From: Loxodes magnus
Taxonomy: Eukaryota; Ciliophora; Karyorelictea; Loxodida; Loxodidae
Reading direction: 5' to 3'
NCBI GenBank assembly: GCA_946699065.1
Contig: CAMPDV010007676.1
Span: 34,427-98,426 of the forward strand
Length of the DNA: 64,000 nucleotides
In this document: in pieces, positions 23,547 to 37,569 of the stretch
Position numbering within the stretch: the first letter of the stretch is position 1
Layout: each line of letters opens with the position of its first letter
Program-made: the position numbers and the translations under genes
Notes under the pieces: generated by a model
Seen by the model: the letters and a program-made list of their open reading frames with translations, nothing else
The model's database searches: none
Told to the model about the DNA's origin: nothing

Positions 23547-24049
23547 AACCTTAACCTAAAGATTTATATATAAGTATTTAAAATTAAAAATTTAAATTAA
23601 TTTTAGGTTTTCTCTTATATATCCCTCATATATTTACAATTATTATTTTAGTAAATTTAATCCCAATCTATAAACATTAATCTTCAGATAATTTCATTTG
23701 GTTATAAGTAAAAATAAAAAAATTAAATTTAAGAACTTAAGAAAGTCATGGACAGTTATTAAATAAATTATAATAGCCAAGTTCTTAAAAACTGATCCTT
23801 TCTGTTTAAATAAAGGAGCATAATATTTTAAATTACCTTTATAAAATTTATTTTCTAAAATATTAATTTACTAACTAGTTAAAAGTTGATAATATTAATA
23901 AATAAAAAGTCTAATTTCTTTAAATAATAGCTTAATAATCATAAATATAATTAAATCATTTTATTAATGAATCTAATATTTAATTATATATAATGAAAGA
24001 GATTCTTAAAGAATAAAATAATCCTATTATAAAGTCTTTTAATAGAATA
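23547..24049. other. No gene recognised
   Basis: AT-rich interval between the A2 stop and the X segment. It should contain the 3' ends of two convergent genes. No motif was seen. Confidence 0.4.
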
Positions 24050-25120
24050 GACTTTAATTATAAACAGTTTCATAAAACCACTTTAGATATTAAGCTTTAT
24101 ATATAAATTAAAGATATTAAATCTAATTAAGCCAACAAATAATATTTCTATCAATAACTTTTAAAATTCTATTCTTGTTACGAAAGTTCAATATCTTTAA
24201 GTTATTTTTACCAAATAATTCAGTTTAATAGGAGAGCTTTATTCTTTTTCTTTTTAACCTAAATTTATAAAACTTTAAGATTTATTTAACTAAACTGAGT
24301 AAGTATTTGTGAAATAACTAAAGCATATCAGATGGCTTTCTTTATGTTTGAGTTGAAAGTATTACTTATTTGGCAATTCTCCAAAAATTCTGGTGGTGGA
24401 TCTTCTGTTAAATGATTAACTTTATAGCTAAACTTTTCTAATAATAACTTTGATTTAAAATTTAATGAAAATTATACATTGATTCTTTGATTTTATATTT
24501 GATTAATAGAAATGAATCTAGTAAAGATAAATTTTTACAGCTAAGAAGATTATTTCTGCATTAAAATTCGAAATTTCTACCTATTAAACTTCCAACTTTT
24601 AACTACACTCTTTAATGATTAACTGCTACTTAATATTCTACAATGATCCTAATAAACTTTATTATCATATGATACTGCTATAAGTTAGATTTTATTGACT
24701 TAAATAGGATATTTTTGCTCTAAATAGCTATATAATTGAATAGAAAATAGTAAATTATAAATAAATTTAGTTAATTAAATAAAGCAGGCTTGCTCTATTT
24801 AACTAATACAAAAATAGAAAATGAGCGATTTTGTCTTCTATCCTTTAAGATGTAGTATCACTAATGAGATTATAAATTGTCCTCTTTGCTTTAAAAAATT
24901 ATATTCTTAAAAATTTGGGTATTACAAAGCTTTTCAACTTTAAGCCTTCCTAAAGAAGAGTAAAAAGCATTTCTCATTCAGAAGTTTGCTTATATATCTC
25001 TAACTGCTTTTAATTTATTTTTCTTTACTTTAAGCAATTATAAAATACTTAGAAATTTTAATTCTGATATCATGTGAGATCTTAGTTGAAAGACTCGGTA
25101 GCAAAGCTCTATATAATTTC
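24050..25120 (-). CDS. X: unrecognised protein, homologue of X'
   Basis: The best evidence is a match with the plus strand near 31100. X reads EKFSYKVNHLTEDPPPEFLE (about 24440-24380) and X' reads EIAEKIKKVNKSTEDPPKKL. Upstream on the minus strand the frame is coding-like (DNKVYQDHCRILSSSQSLK near 24640, AVRDIQANFWMRNAFYSSLG near 24990). X runs tail to tail with A2, just as X' does with A3, so both belong to the same duplicated block. The family is unknown. A plus-strand frame at 25070-25520 (LESDLKSGNKQSFRSNKDLN) also looks coding, so the exact gene structure here is unresolved. Confidence 0.4.
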
Positions 25121-28100
25121 TTGTAATATAAATTTGCATCTATAATTCAGTCAAAACTTAAAAGACAAATCAAAAGCTGTGAAATAAGATTAAGAAATAG
25201 CAAAAGATGAGAAAATACAAATAATTTAATATATAACTGGGATTTAATCTACTATAGTATAGGAAAAATATTAAGAATATTAGAATTAAAAAATTAAAAT
25301 AAAAGAGAAATTGCTTTATATCATTTTTAGAAGGAACTAAATTAAGCTAGCATAAACAATAAATTTCATAGTTTAGAATCAGACTTAAAATCAGGAAATA
25401 AATAATCATTTAGGAGTAATAAGGATCTAAATAAAATTAGAACAACAAATGTATTAAGAGAAAATATCTTTATTTAAAATATTTTATCCTTATAAAAAAT
25501 TATTTTAGTAAAGCTCTAACCATTACCACCTTCTAACAATTACCTTTAAGGATAAATTGCATTTTTAATTTAATACCAAAATTGAAAAGATAAATAAAGC
25601 TAGGTTATATAAGTAAACTAAGGTTGAATTTGATAAAATGGCACAAAATTGGGAAATATAATTTAATTAACTTTTAGCAAAATTTGTTAATGAAATGAAA
25701 GAATAAAATAATTTCACTATTTATAGCTTTAAAAAAATTTAACTTGGTCTTTTAAAAATAACGAAAGCATTAATTTCCTAATTTAGAGAATATAATAGCT
25801 TAAGAATGAATGAGTATGAATATCACTAGTATAAATTATAAGAGTTAATTTAAATCTATGCTTATAAAATAATTTTTAGAAAATAAATTAATATTTATTT
25901 ATATCATATAATTAGCTGAACACTTTTAAAATTAAAATAGATTTTAAGTAAATTATAAAAAGCATATTATAAATATAAAAATAGAAAATATTAATTTCTT
26001 AGTAATAATAAAAGATTTAATGTATAACTATGCTTAAGATTATACAATTGTTTAAGTTGTCTCTCCTAAAAGCTATTAGATAATTAATAAAATATTATAT
26101 GAATGAAAAGCTCTAAAATTCTTATAAATTAAATTATATCTCTAATTATAAATTTCTTAGATTCTCAATTTATATTTCAAAAATAATTAAAAATAAATAT
26201 TTTGCTTTTACTAGGATTGATGTTTATTCTTAAGATTAATTAAGATTTAATAAATTTTAAATAAAGATATAAATTCTTGATTGATATAAATGAGTTTTAA
26301 TAATTGAATATAAATTTCTAAAATTAAAGTTATTAAGATAAGAAAGTTAATTTATTTTTAAGTTTATTATATTTTTCATGTCTATTATTAGCTTTATTAA
26401 ATCTATTTTATTTTGTAAATTAAATTTATTTTATAAGAGATAAATACTTTGATCAAAAAATGTTTGCTTGCAAAATTGATGTAAAGGAATTTCTTAATAA
26501 TATTCATCATTACTAAGTACTTAACTATTTTTTATTTTACCTAAACAAGATGACTCTATTATTTTATTCAATAGAGAATTTTTTTTGTTTTTCTCTTCAC
26601 AAATTTAATTAATACCATCAAATAGAAAAGGTTATTAACTAATTATTTCAACCAAAAATTTTAATCATTAATTAGCCTAAAGAATTGTTGTGAGCAAATC
26701 CCATATATCTTTTTAAGAATTATTTAGTAGAAAATGAAAAGCTTTAAATTAGCTATTGTTCTATCTTCTAAACTCTTTTAGATAGCTTTAGTTTTTTTAA
26801 GATAAAATGTAAATCAATATACTTCCTAAGCAATGATATTTTTAAAAAGATGAATAAAATACTATTAAAGCACTTTTTAATTGTTTATTTAAGAGATTAG
26901 GGATATTTTTTAAAAAATATACTAAATTATAGAAGAATTATAATTATTATAATTATTAGCTTATACTTAAAGATTAGGACTAATATATTCTAGTATAAAG
27001 CTGAAAATTAGTTATATAATATAGTTAAAAATACCAGCTTTAAGAAATATAAAGTTATATTTAGAATTAATAACCTTTATCTATTAAATGTGATAATAGA
27101 AATTTAAATAGATTTATTAAGAAATATAATTCTAATTCATTCATACATTATTGCAAATATAGATAATTTAAGCAGAATTTCAATATCATTTTATTTTTAA
27201 TATATTTGTATTATCTCTGCTTTTATTTTAATTTATTTTTTTATATCTATACTTAAGAATCAATTGATAGTGATAATTGAATCTGCATACTAGCCTTTAA
27301 TAATAATAAATTACCCAATAATTCTCTTATAATTTAAAATATTGTTATTAAAAATATATAGGCTTTGATAAATAATAAATATATCAAATATTATACATTA
27401 TACCTAATTTTAGATTCTTAATTCTATTTTCAATTTATCTCTTATTATATAAACTTTCTTTATTTTTTAGGGTTTAACATCATAATTTAACTTTGTAAAT
27501 TAGAAAAAGAAATAAGCTGCTTGTTTAAATTATTATTTTTTAATTATCTTAAAATAAGCTAATAAAGAATAGTTATTAACGTAATTTTAAATTTTAGATA
27601 ATAATCTATTTTAGTATTTATGATACTTATTTATCTTAAACTATTACACTTTTTTAAATTTTTTATCTCTGTATATCCTTATCATTGCTAAAATAGAAAC
27701 TCCAATTCCTACTTTTAACAAGGAATATAAAAATATTTATTAAATAAGCAGATACTTTTATAAGATAGAAAAGCTTTGGTATAAATAATAGTTATAATAT
27801 AAAAGGAAATTATAATTGTTATTTTATTAATTTAGTAAATGATATAGCTTATAACACATTTATTAGACTAAAATAACTAATCATAACTTTATCTTATAAA
27901 TTATTATTATAACTTCTTTAACTTTAATAGGTTATTTAAGCAATTATAATTATAAAGCATATCATCGTTTTTTGAAAATAATTGCCATTCTAATAAATTT
28001 GCTTTAGAAATTTCCCCACTTTATCAGCTTCTCGATTTTTAATTTAAATTTCCTCACTATTTCTTTTAATAATTGCATTAATGTAATATAATAAAGAATT

Positions 28101-30940
28101 ATCTAAATAATAAATCAGAGGTCTAGTATTAAATAGTTATATAGATTACTCATATAGGCTAGACTAAATAACAATAATAATAAAAATAAAATAAATAATT
28201 ATAATTAAGCTAATGAAAGTATAAGATAAAAGTTTTTAAAAACAATTATAAAAAAATAATTGATAACTATATAAATTAGTTTTATATATCAATTTTCATA
28301 ATTTAAGGAAGCTAGTAAGAAGTTTTTTCATAATATTACACTCTATCTTTAGACATTAAATTTAAAAAGTTAAATAAAAATAAAAATAAAAATTTTATAA
28401 TTGTTTATGCTTGCAAGACTTAATATTTTAAATTTTAGTAGTTAACTAGGAAGGGTTAGAATCATAATTAATTGCAAAAAAAAAGAAGAGCAAAATATAA
28501 AAAACTTAATAGATGCATCTTTTAGACTTATTAGCAATAAATAAAAAGTTTTATATATTTCTTTTAAAATTATCAGATATCAGATCAAAAAAATTATATG
28601 ATTAACAGAATTTCAAAGCTAACTTCTTTATTAATTTGATGACATTATACAAAATATGAAAATCAAATCTTAAGCGAGCTTCTATAAACTAGAAGATTAT
28701 TTATATTGAAATTATTCAAAATGCTTCATACTTTATAAAATTTCTACATTATAAATTTATTCTATTATAAAATGTTTATCTAAATTAAGATTATACTAGT
28801 TATTAAGAAATGATAGGACATACTTTCTAATTTTATTTATAAGTTAATTAATAATCTCTCAGTAAAAATTATTATAGTTCCTATCTTCTATTTTTTCCCT
28901 ATTATTTCATTTTGGTTGATACGTTTAAAAAATTTTAACTTTCTTCTATTATAAAAATAATTTTTTTATTAAGTTTTTTAATTGCTTAGCCATATAAAAT
29001 AATTAAGCTTAATTTAACTGTATATCTAATTTTATTTTTGGAATTAATTATTCAATTCATAAAAATTTAAAATAATTAAAATAAAATAGAAAAGTGAGAG
29101 AGCTTTTAAGACTAGAAATTTTATAATTAGGTATTAAACTTAATTTTAATAATTTTATTTTTGTGTTTCATGCATAAATATTTATTAGCAACTCTAAAGA
29201 ACTTAAAGAAAAAAATTTAATAAGTATATAAATTATGTATAATTATACTTAAAAATCTTTAAATTTCATTTAGATATAAAATCTCATTTTAGTTATACCT
29301 TTTTTCTCAGTTTTTTCTCATAATTTACTTAAAACTAGGTTTATTTTAAAATAGTTCAGATGACTATATTGTAAAAATAGATACAATCATTAATAGCTTA
29401 CAATTATCAATAAAACTTCAGACTTATCCTTTATATTTGTATTTATGTATTTTCTTAGTGTTTTTCATATTCATATTTATTCTTTAGATATTATAATCTC
29501 TTAGTTTAGGAAATTTTGTTATGATTTATTTAAATAAACAATTTAAATTGTTTTCATCTATAAATAACCAAATACTTATTTCATTAACTATTAAGACTTA
29601 AATTTTATAAAATTATTATTTTTTGTAAATTCTTTTATCTCAAGGTCTACCTTAACTCTTTTATTCATACTGCTTAGCTTTATCTTCTTATTTTCATTTT
29701 GATATTAAATTTTAATATTTTCTTTTATTCTTAAAATTAATTATTTGAAATAAAATAAAGAAAGCTTTATTATAAAGATATTAGTATTTAAAACAATGTT
29801 CCCTAATAAAATTTCTTTCTTTATTCATTTACAATTATACTTTTTTTATTTTTAGATTTTTTAGTTTGTTTTATAAATAATAAATTTTATTTAATTCCTA
29901 AATACTTTACAATAAATTTTTAGTCTATTAGTCTTTATTATATTTTAAATTATGAAATTTACTATTTAGTTTTATTTAGCTTAGCTTTTTTATTAATAGT
30001 TAAAATTATATCTCTAGAAATTGAGATTTCTTCTTTAATATTCTAAATCATTTAGTTGTCTTACAGTGTTTAAAATTAATTTTTGATGATAAATTAACTG
30101 AATAGTATTTATGCAATTTTGTTATAATATTCGAATTGCGTTTATCTGATTTTACAGTTCTAGCTTTTCCTTTTATTTCTTAGATTTAGTCTAAGATCCA
30201 AAATGATATGATGTAGAGATTTATAAAGTTTGAAAATGTTGTTATTTATTCTTTTAACTAAAATCCCTTCCAAAAAACCAAATTTTAAATTAATATTAAG
30301 AGTTCATCGTTTAAAGTAAAGAAATAAAAAGCTTGAAGCATTTGGAATTATAAAACTTCTATACAGTATTTTTAATAATTATTCACTAGAATATTTTATA
30401 CTTTTAAGATAATTAATCTATTAAAAGCTTATGAATATGCATATCATTGCTTAGTTAAAGAAAAAAATTTCATACCTCTATTAACGGATCAAATAGAAAT
30501 CATATAATAAAAAAGCGTAGAAGACTCAGAGTTCAGTTGATTATTTTTTAACTCATCAAATAGAGAAAAATAAGCTTTGTTTTATTAGCTAAATTTACTT
30601 AAATTATGATATAGAGTATACAATTATTTATATACCTGAATAAAATAAAAATTATAAAGCTTTATAATTCTTTCATTTCAAATGCTACCAGATAACAATG
30701 AAGCGTAATTTAAAATAAATTATAATTATTTTATAGCAAAATTTAAGACTTTAAAGCACATAAATCCAATCAGTTTAAACTGAAAGATATAAAATTATAA
30801 CTTTTAATGTAGGCATTCTCATTTAGAATTTATTTTTTAAAGTTCTTTCTGATATACCTACTATCTAATATAAGGCTAATGCATAATAAATTTTTTTTGA
30901 CTTAAAGCTTTTATTAAACTGGCTTTGTGATAGTAGTGTT
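25121..30940. other. Centre of the inverted duplication; no gene assigned
   Basis: Mostly extremely AT-rich. The part up to about 25900 contains coding-like plus-strand pieces (for example VKLQPLPPSNNYLQGQ near 25510 and KARLYKQTKVEFDKMAQNWE near 25600) in two frames. I could not connect them to a named family. From 26000 to 30900 nothing was recognised. I did not find the two arms continuing as obvious inverted repeats through the centre. Confidence 0.35.
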
Positions 30941-30949
30941 TATATTTAA

Positions 30950-31560
30950 AATTAAAAAATATGAATAGTTATTTCATAAGCATATAACCAAATTTAGTAG
31001 TCATATCGCTCTATAGCTGATTATTGTTCACATTTTAAAAGCAGCAAATTTCTAATTAAAAAACTTTAGAATATTATGGAATTATTTGAAATAGCTGAGA
31101 AGATAAAAAAAGTAAATAAATCAACAGAAGATCCACCAAAAAAGCTTTAGAACTCTTAAAAAATAGTTATTATTCCGAAATAAAGTAAATTCAACTGGGA
31201 GCCTTATTTTTTCGCAATATATTTTTTAGCATATAAAAAAATCGTAAAAGCTTATAAATTTGAGTTTATAGCAAAAGTATCTCTAAGATATGAAATTTTA
31301 TAGTAGTAATACATTTTATAATTAATTGGTAGAATTATTATTTATTGGCTAAGCGTGATTAAGTATCTGAATTTTATTTATTAAGCTTATAAACTAAAGT
31401 GGCTTTATGTAACTGATTATTAAAAAAGTCTATTCTGTAAATATACTTTTATAAGAGGATTATTTATCTTTAAGAATCTCTTTAAGTTTATATAATTAAT
31501 TATTAGACTCATTTATAAAATCGTTTATTTACAATAAGGGTTTGTTTTAAGGAAATGGTG
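30950..31560 (+). CDS. X': unrecognised protein, homologue of X
   Basis: The frame reads SYRSIADYCSHFKSS, then MELFEIAEKIKKVNKSTEDP from the ATG at 31077, then SKFNWEPYFFAIYFLAYKK. It ends with LIGRIIIYWLSVIKYL, which recurs at 44.2 kb. STEDPP is shared with X. It converges on A3. I cannot name the family. The start at 31077 is possible, but the coding-like frame continues upstream of it. Confidence 0.42.
31310..31520 (+). repeat. Segment repeated at 44225-44430
   Basis: Both copies share ATTGGTAGAATTATT followed by TTATTGGCT-AG-GTGATTAAGTATCT, and later TTAAGAATCTCTTT. They are in the same orientation. The encoded peptide LIGRII-YWLSVIKYL is better conserved than the DNA, so this is probably a shared protein segment rather than a mobile repeat. 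Confidence 0.6.
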
Positions 31561-31919
31561 CATTGTGTTTTAACTATATCATTATTAGGCTATCTTATAA
31601 ATTAAAAATAGGAAAATAAATTTAAAAAGGTTAACTTAGAATAAAATACTTAAAAACAAATAAACGGATTAAAGGGCTTAGAGTTATAACAATTCTTATT
31701 TTGCCATTGTAATTAATTATTTAAAATTTAATTAGCTTGGTTATTAACTTTTGCTTATAGCCTAAGGAAAGTATCTAAGCAATTATAATAAATTTTAAAT
31801 TAAATTTGATTTACTAAAATAGCAATTTTATTTTTCATACTTTGAGAGATAATAAAAAACTTAAAATATTGCTAACTTTATATCTAATCAGATTAAGTTA
31901 AAATATATGATATAATTTT

Positions 31920-34900
31920 TCATTTCTCTAAATTTTTCTCTCTCTTTCTCCAAAAAATATTATCACTTTGTATTTCCTAGATTTAAGTTTAATTATTTTA
32001 CTCTCTAGAAACTGACTCATTATGATGGCTATGTCTCTTTACTTCTTTTTTTATTCTTGAGGTAGGAATATTATGAACATCGATTTATGTAGTGCTTTGA
32101 TCTTTCTTATCTTAGAAATCCTAAACATTGGTTTGCTCGCCTTTTTATCTTCACTACTTGAAAAGGTTATAAATAATCAGAGCCAAAGCAATAAGATAAT
32201 TAAACAGTAATATAAGCATAGTTACTACTACAATGAAAAAGGCGAAATCTTCTATTTTACTACTAAATGGATGGATGTAAAATGAAAACTAGAGAAGCAA
32301 AATAAAAATCCATATTTCGTTGATAAGATTAACCACGAATATTAAAGAATGCTTCAAAGGTTTAAATTTTATCAAATAGGAAATTCACATGAACTATAAA
32401 AATGAAGTCATTGATATTTGAAACTCAGGTTATTCTTAGCCTATTATTATGATGAAGACAAAAGCTATTCTTCTCATAAGAAAAATAGCATAGAAATATA
32501 AAACTTCAGGTTTATTATTTTCTTTAAGCTCACAAAATAAACTGTTGAATCTTTATTCTATTTACCTCTTTGTTATTATTAACTCTTCATTAGTATCTTA
32601 ATCCTTAAATATTGCTAGTGTAGCTTATTTATATTTCTTTATCTAAATGAATACTGTAAAGCAGAAAGCTATCATTAGAATCTGTATATTATAACTTACT
32701 AAAAAGAAATATGAGATAAAAGTATTAAAAGTAACGTATAAATCTTTCAGACTTGAAAATCTAATCTATAATAAAATAGAAGTCATTAACCCTAAAGATG
32801 CATTCATACCTGTTCTTATAAGTGCTGAATATCTATAATTTTCATACATTCTGTTCATATAATTTCCTAATTTATTATCCAAATTTCTTAATTCTCAAAT
32901 TAGTAAAAATATAGCGCAGCATATACAAACGTCGAACAGTTCACTGATCCCATTCGAAATAAAGGTAGAGGAATTAATGCTTTAGATTTATAAGTTATAT
33001 CATATTTTTCCTTAAGACTCTATTTTAGAATCCAGGCTAACTCCAAGCAAATCTATTATTATCTATTTCAAATCTTTAGTTACTAAATAAAGAGCTTATA
33101 AAACATTAGGCATCATTACTGATATGAAACCTGTTATTTTTATCATTTCATCTAAGCATTAAGCAACCCAAAATTATTAGCAGCAATCTGAGGATCCTTA
33201 ACTTGCAACTAAAGTAGAATATCCTGCTGCAGCAGTTATAGAAGATACTATTAAACTAGTACTTTATAATGATTTTATAAAAGTTTCTTATTATTATGTT
33301 AAATTCAAGTCATTTATATTCTTAGGAATTTTACTATAATTTTCTTAAATATTTAATTCATTTTCATGTTTTTCCTTTTGAGTTTCTTCATTATTATTTT
33401 TTGTTTTATCATTGCACTTTCCATTTTCTAATTTAAATCCTTATTCACATTCTTCACAAGTCTCATTATTTAAATCACATTCTTATACACAAGTTTTGTT
33501 TAAAACTTGATTTTGTTTACATTTTAAGCAATTTTCTATCTCACTACAACTTGGACACTACTCAGCAAATAAAAATCCTTATTTGCATTATGTGCATTCT
33601 TCTATACCACATTTCTCACAATTTTCAAAAATCTAATCACATTATTTACATTCCCAATTTTTCTGAACGTAGCTTTCGAAAGGACAGATTTCAACACATT
33701 TCCCCTCCAATAATAGAAAGTTTTGATTGCACTAAATGCATTTACTATTATCACAAATAGCACAATTTTAAACTTCATCGCTACATTTGATACATTAACC
33801 TTCCTTATTTATAAATCCATCCTAGCACTTAAAGCATTAATCTCCTTTCTCATTACATTCATCACAAAAAGGAATAATTTTGGTACAGTTTTCACATATT
33901 AAGTCTTAGTTAGAATCTTATTAATAATTTTAGCAATCTAGTAAGCATTAATTTTCTGATAGTTTATATGGAACTTTACATTGCTAACATTCAATTTAGT
34001 CTTAGCATTTAATACAATTTTAATCTATTTATTAGCAAGATTCACAATTTTAGTTTTAGTTAATAAAAAATCCATCTTTACATTATATGCATTTAGTTAA
34101 AGTATTATCACACAATTAACAGTTAGTTAAATTGCAATAAAAGCATTTGTTATATAATAGTAAGTAATTTTATTCGCAAGAAATGCAAGTAACTGCAGTA
34201 TTACTTTAAGTGCAGCTATTACAATTTTCAATAGTATTTTGACAAGTTTAGCATTAATTTTATTATTCATTTAAAAAATTTCCTTCTACACATTATTTAC
34301 AAATAGGAACTTACTAGTTATAAAAACAAATTTTACAACTCTAAATTAAGTCTGAGCAAAGTTTACAAATATAAGAATTGCTTTAATATAAATATCCCTC
34401 ATAACAACTAGTACAGTTATTAATATCATCAGCTAAACAATCCTTACAAGTTTAATTACATTCAATGCAACTATTCATACTTGGACCTTTACATGTACTT
34501 CATTGGCAATTTAACTCACAATCATTATTATTGAATATTGTTTAAAAATCTGTTTCTGTTACAAATGTATCAAAAATATAAAATCTAAAATCATAAATAT
34601 TTCCTATGAAGTTATCTTCTTTTTAAATAGCTCCTAATATTATTTTGCTTTATTTATCAAATTAAATAAGTTCAAATTATCTAATAAAGGTAATTCCTTC
34701 TGGTAAATTTCTAAATTACTATAATTAAATGCTAACTTCTTAATCTTTTAAGCTTATAGTTAGCAAATATCACTTCATATTTTCTATTTAGTGTATTTAT
34801 TATTCATTTTATTTTAGAGCAGTTAAGTATACGTAAACATTTGAATATTAAGAATCTATTGCTTGTATGGCTACTATAATAGATTCCTTATATAATGAAA

Positions 34901-37102
34901 TTATTTAACAGACTATTCTTTATTTATAGGTTTATAAGTTCCTTTATCTTATATCTTTTAAATTTGTTAATTATTCTGTATTTTAGAATCATAGTGATAA
35001 ACTATACTACTAAGATGAATATTTTAAAGGATCATAGCCTAAACTAGAAAATGTGTACTAACTAGCCTCTTATTAATCATCTATGAAAGTTTCTATTAAT
35101 TTCTGAGTAAAGCTTATAAAATGATAATGCTAATCATCATATATATCAGGAGAACTACATTCAAATTAGCTAAATAAAGCACATGGATTTTCTAAGCTAA
35201 TTAGTTGTATTCAATCATCTTATGTTATTTCTTGATTATAGGTATAAAATCTTGGTTATATTATAAATCCACTAAAAATAGGAGTTTAAGTAAATGATAT
35301 TATCTAAGTATAATCAAATGAAACTAAACTATATTAAGATATTTACTATTTACAATTTAGTGTTTAAGGTTTTATTTAATCAGTATAGTAAATGGCTATA
35401 GTTTATAATTTTGAATTTAAGGTTAGCTATAGGAAGAATCATTTATCGATACTTATCCTAATATTTTGATTTAAAGTTATTTGTCCATTATAATAAAAAA
35501 TAATATTCTGGGTATTTGAGAGTTAATCATATTGTAGTGCTAATTAGTATAAACTCCCTATTTAAACTAAATTTTCTTCTTAAATTGTAGTTCCTAAATT
35601 ATAAAGCCAAAAGCTAATAGATCAAATTTTTGAAGAATAAAGTAAAGGATTATATCCATAATTATCAAAAGATTTATCTTAAATATTAGATGAATATTAA
35701 GCCACTAAAGAATATTCAGTTAGTTCTAAGAATTTTATTTTAGTTTAGCTATACTAAACTTCAGGTGAGATGCAAGAATCATAACTAGTTTCAAGTAAAC
35801 AAGGGGTTTATGAATCAGCTATTTAGATAAAGTCATTCTCATTTAGAAAAGTATTGAATAGATAGAATCTTGGCTAATTAATCCTTCAAATTGATCTTAA
35901 TTTTCTCCTCCTAAAATAAAATAAGAGCTAGATGATATTATAATAGTTCATGAAACTTGATGCAAAATGCTAATTTAATCATTAGGAGATATAATAATAA
36001 TTTAATTTATTTAGTCTTGTAATTAACTTGCAAAACCTATGAAAATTCAGTTTGAACAATTTACTAATGAACTTTGTTCGACAATAGTAATTGCATTTGA
36101 AAAATCTGTATCTGGATTTCATAAAATTTTAAATTTATGCTAATATGATTATATTTAAGTTGCTTTATAACATAAGAATTAAGAGTCTAATTATCATATT
36201 ACTTGAAGTTCTTGATTAATGCAATCATTTTTAATTCAAGTAGTGAAACTAAAAGAATTTAAGGAATAATCCAAAATATTTTAATTGTCTTTATCCTTTA
36301 ATATTGCTTGCTGCTTTAATTTACCTTAAGTAGATAAAAAGGAAATGCTTTAATCAGCTAAGTTATAAAACTGAAAATTTTAACAGTCAGTAATTTCAGG
36401 TCCAATACAATAACTCCCACAGAATTATAAGCAAGGAATTCTTTAAAGAGCTTCTGTAAATTAATAATCTATATATTATGAATTGCTAGTTCAAAATAAA
36501 GTCTATAAAAGTTAAATCTAAAAAGTAATGCCATCATACCCTTAATAATTTAATATATAAATATAGTCAGAATTTTCGAAGTATTTAAAAAAATATTCAT
36601 CTAAAATTTAGGAATCATTACAACTTCAATCAAACCCTTAAACCTAAAAATTAGTACTGCAAATCTTCAGCTAACCTTCTTATAATAGCGATTCTCAATA
36701 TTTTATACCCACAAAATTTCATTTGTTGCAGGATTTCCCCAAACTATAATCCACTTTTCCATAAGTGTGGTTAAATGTAATAAATTTAAGAAACAATTCC
36801 TCATTCTAATGTTAGATTATGTTTATGTTAATTTATAAAGCCTTATCTTATCTGTATTAGTAAAATAAGATTAAATATAATTCATTATATACTATGCAAG
36901 GATGATAAAGTCAAAATGTTAATGAAAAAGATTATTAACTTTATTGAGTGTCAATTCCATATTCCTGAAAAGATTTAAAATCTTTAGTTTTATGATTCTA
37001 ATAAAAGTTAGTGAGTTCAATAAAATCCTAGGATTATCCTTGCAGGATATTAGCAATAAATATTAAAGCAAACGGCAGGTATTATTTTGCCAAGGTAGCC
37101 AT
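31920..37102 (-). pseudogene. A3: A-family surface protein with a 4-nt deletion
   Basis: ATG at 37102 starts a signal peptide (MATLAKQYLPFALIFIANIL). The layout matches A2: four LamG-like modules, Cys-rich region (about 34510-33400), short linker, membrane domain with an 18-nt intron (32682-32699), and tail ending EKNLEK then TGA 31922-31920. The frame is continuous from 37102 to about 35880 and from there to the end, but the two halves are out of register. Where A4 reads GLILQPRFY, A3 lacks four bases near 35875, and restoring four bases makes the total length divisible by three. Everything else looks conserved, so the lesion is recent, a sequencing error or a tolerated shift. The N-terminal half resembles A4 and the C-terminal half is close to A2. 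Confidence 0.82.
32682..32699 (-). other. 18-nt intron in A3
   Basis: GTAAGTTATAATATACAG on the minus strand. It is at the same codon boundary as in A2, with the 3' end changed from TAG to CAG. Confidence 0.8.
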
Positions 37103-37569
37103 TATAAAAAACAATGAAATAGTTGAATTAAAGCTTTAATTAGATAATTCTAATTTAAATAATAGTTTCATTTAATTTAAAATGCTTCTAGTCTTTCGTT
37201 GATAATAAATCAAATGATATAACTTAAATTATAATATAATCTGCTTATCTTAAATAAACTTAAATACAAATTCCACTTATTTTTTATCTTGCTAAATAGA
37301 TAAATCAATAAATCTCCCAAAGTTAAAATATAGTGTGTCTTTATTCCTAATAAAATGATAAAATGATCGCAAAAGTAGAACTTTATTATCTTAATTATTA
37401 AACAATTAGAGCTTTAAATATTAAGTTGATGTTATATATATAAAAAACTCTCTTTGGTTTATTAAGATTTAAAGTTTATTAAGTTAAATACAAATAAAAA
37501 GGTTTTAGTTTCATATAGCACCTATAGCCTTTATTTTAAATTAATTAATTTATCAAATCACCAGGCCAA
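37103..37569. promoter_or_regulatory. Probable divergent promoter between A3 and a plus-strand gene
   Basis: AT-rich interval between the A3 start codon and the ATG at 37570 on the other strand. Just upstream of the start, A3 and A4 share AAAGCTTTAA and a TTTATAATG or TTATAATG context, which may be part of a common promoter or leader. Confidence 0.4.
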
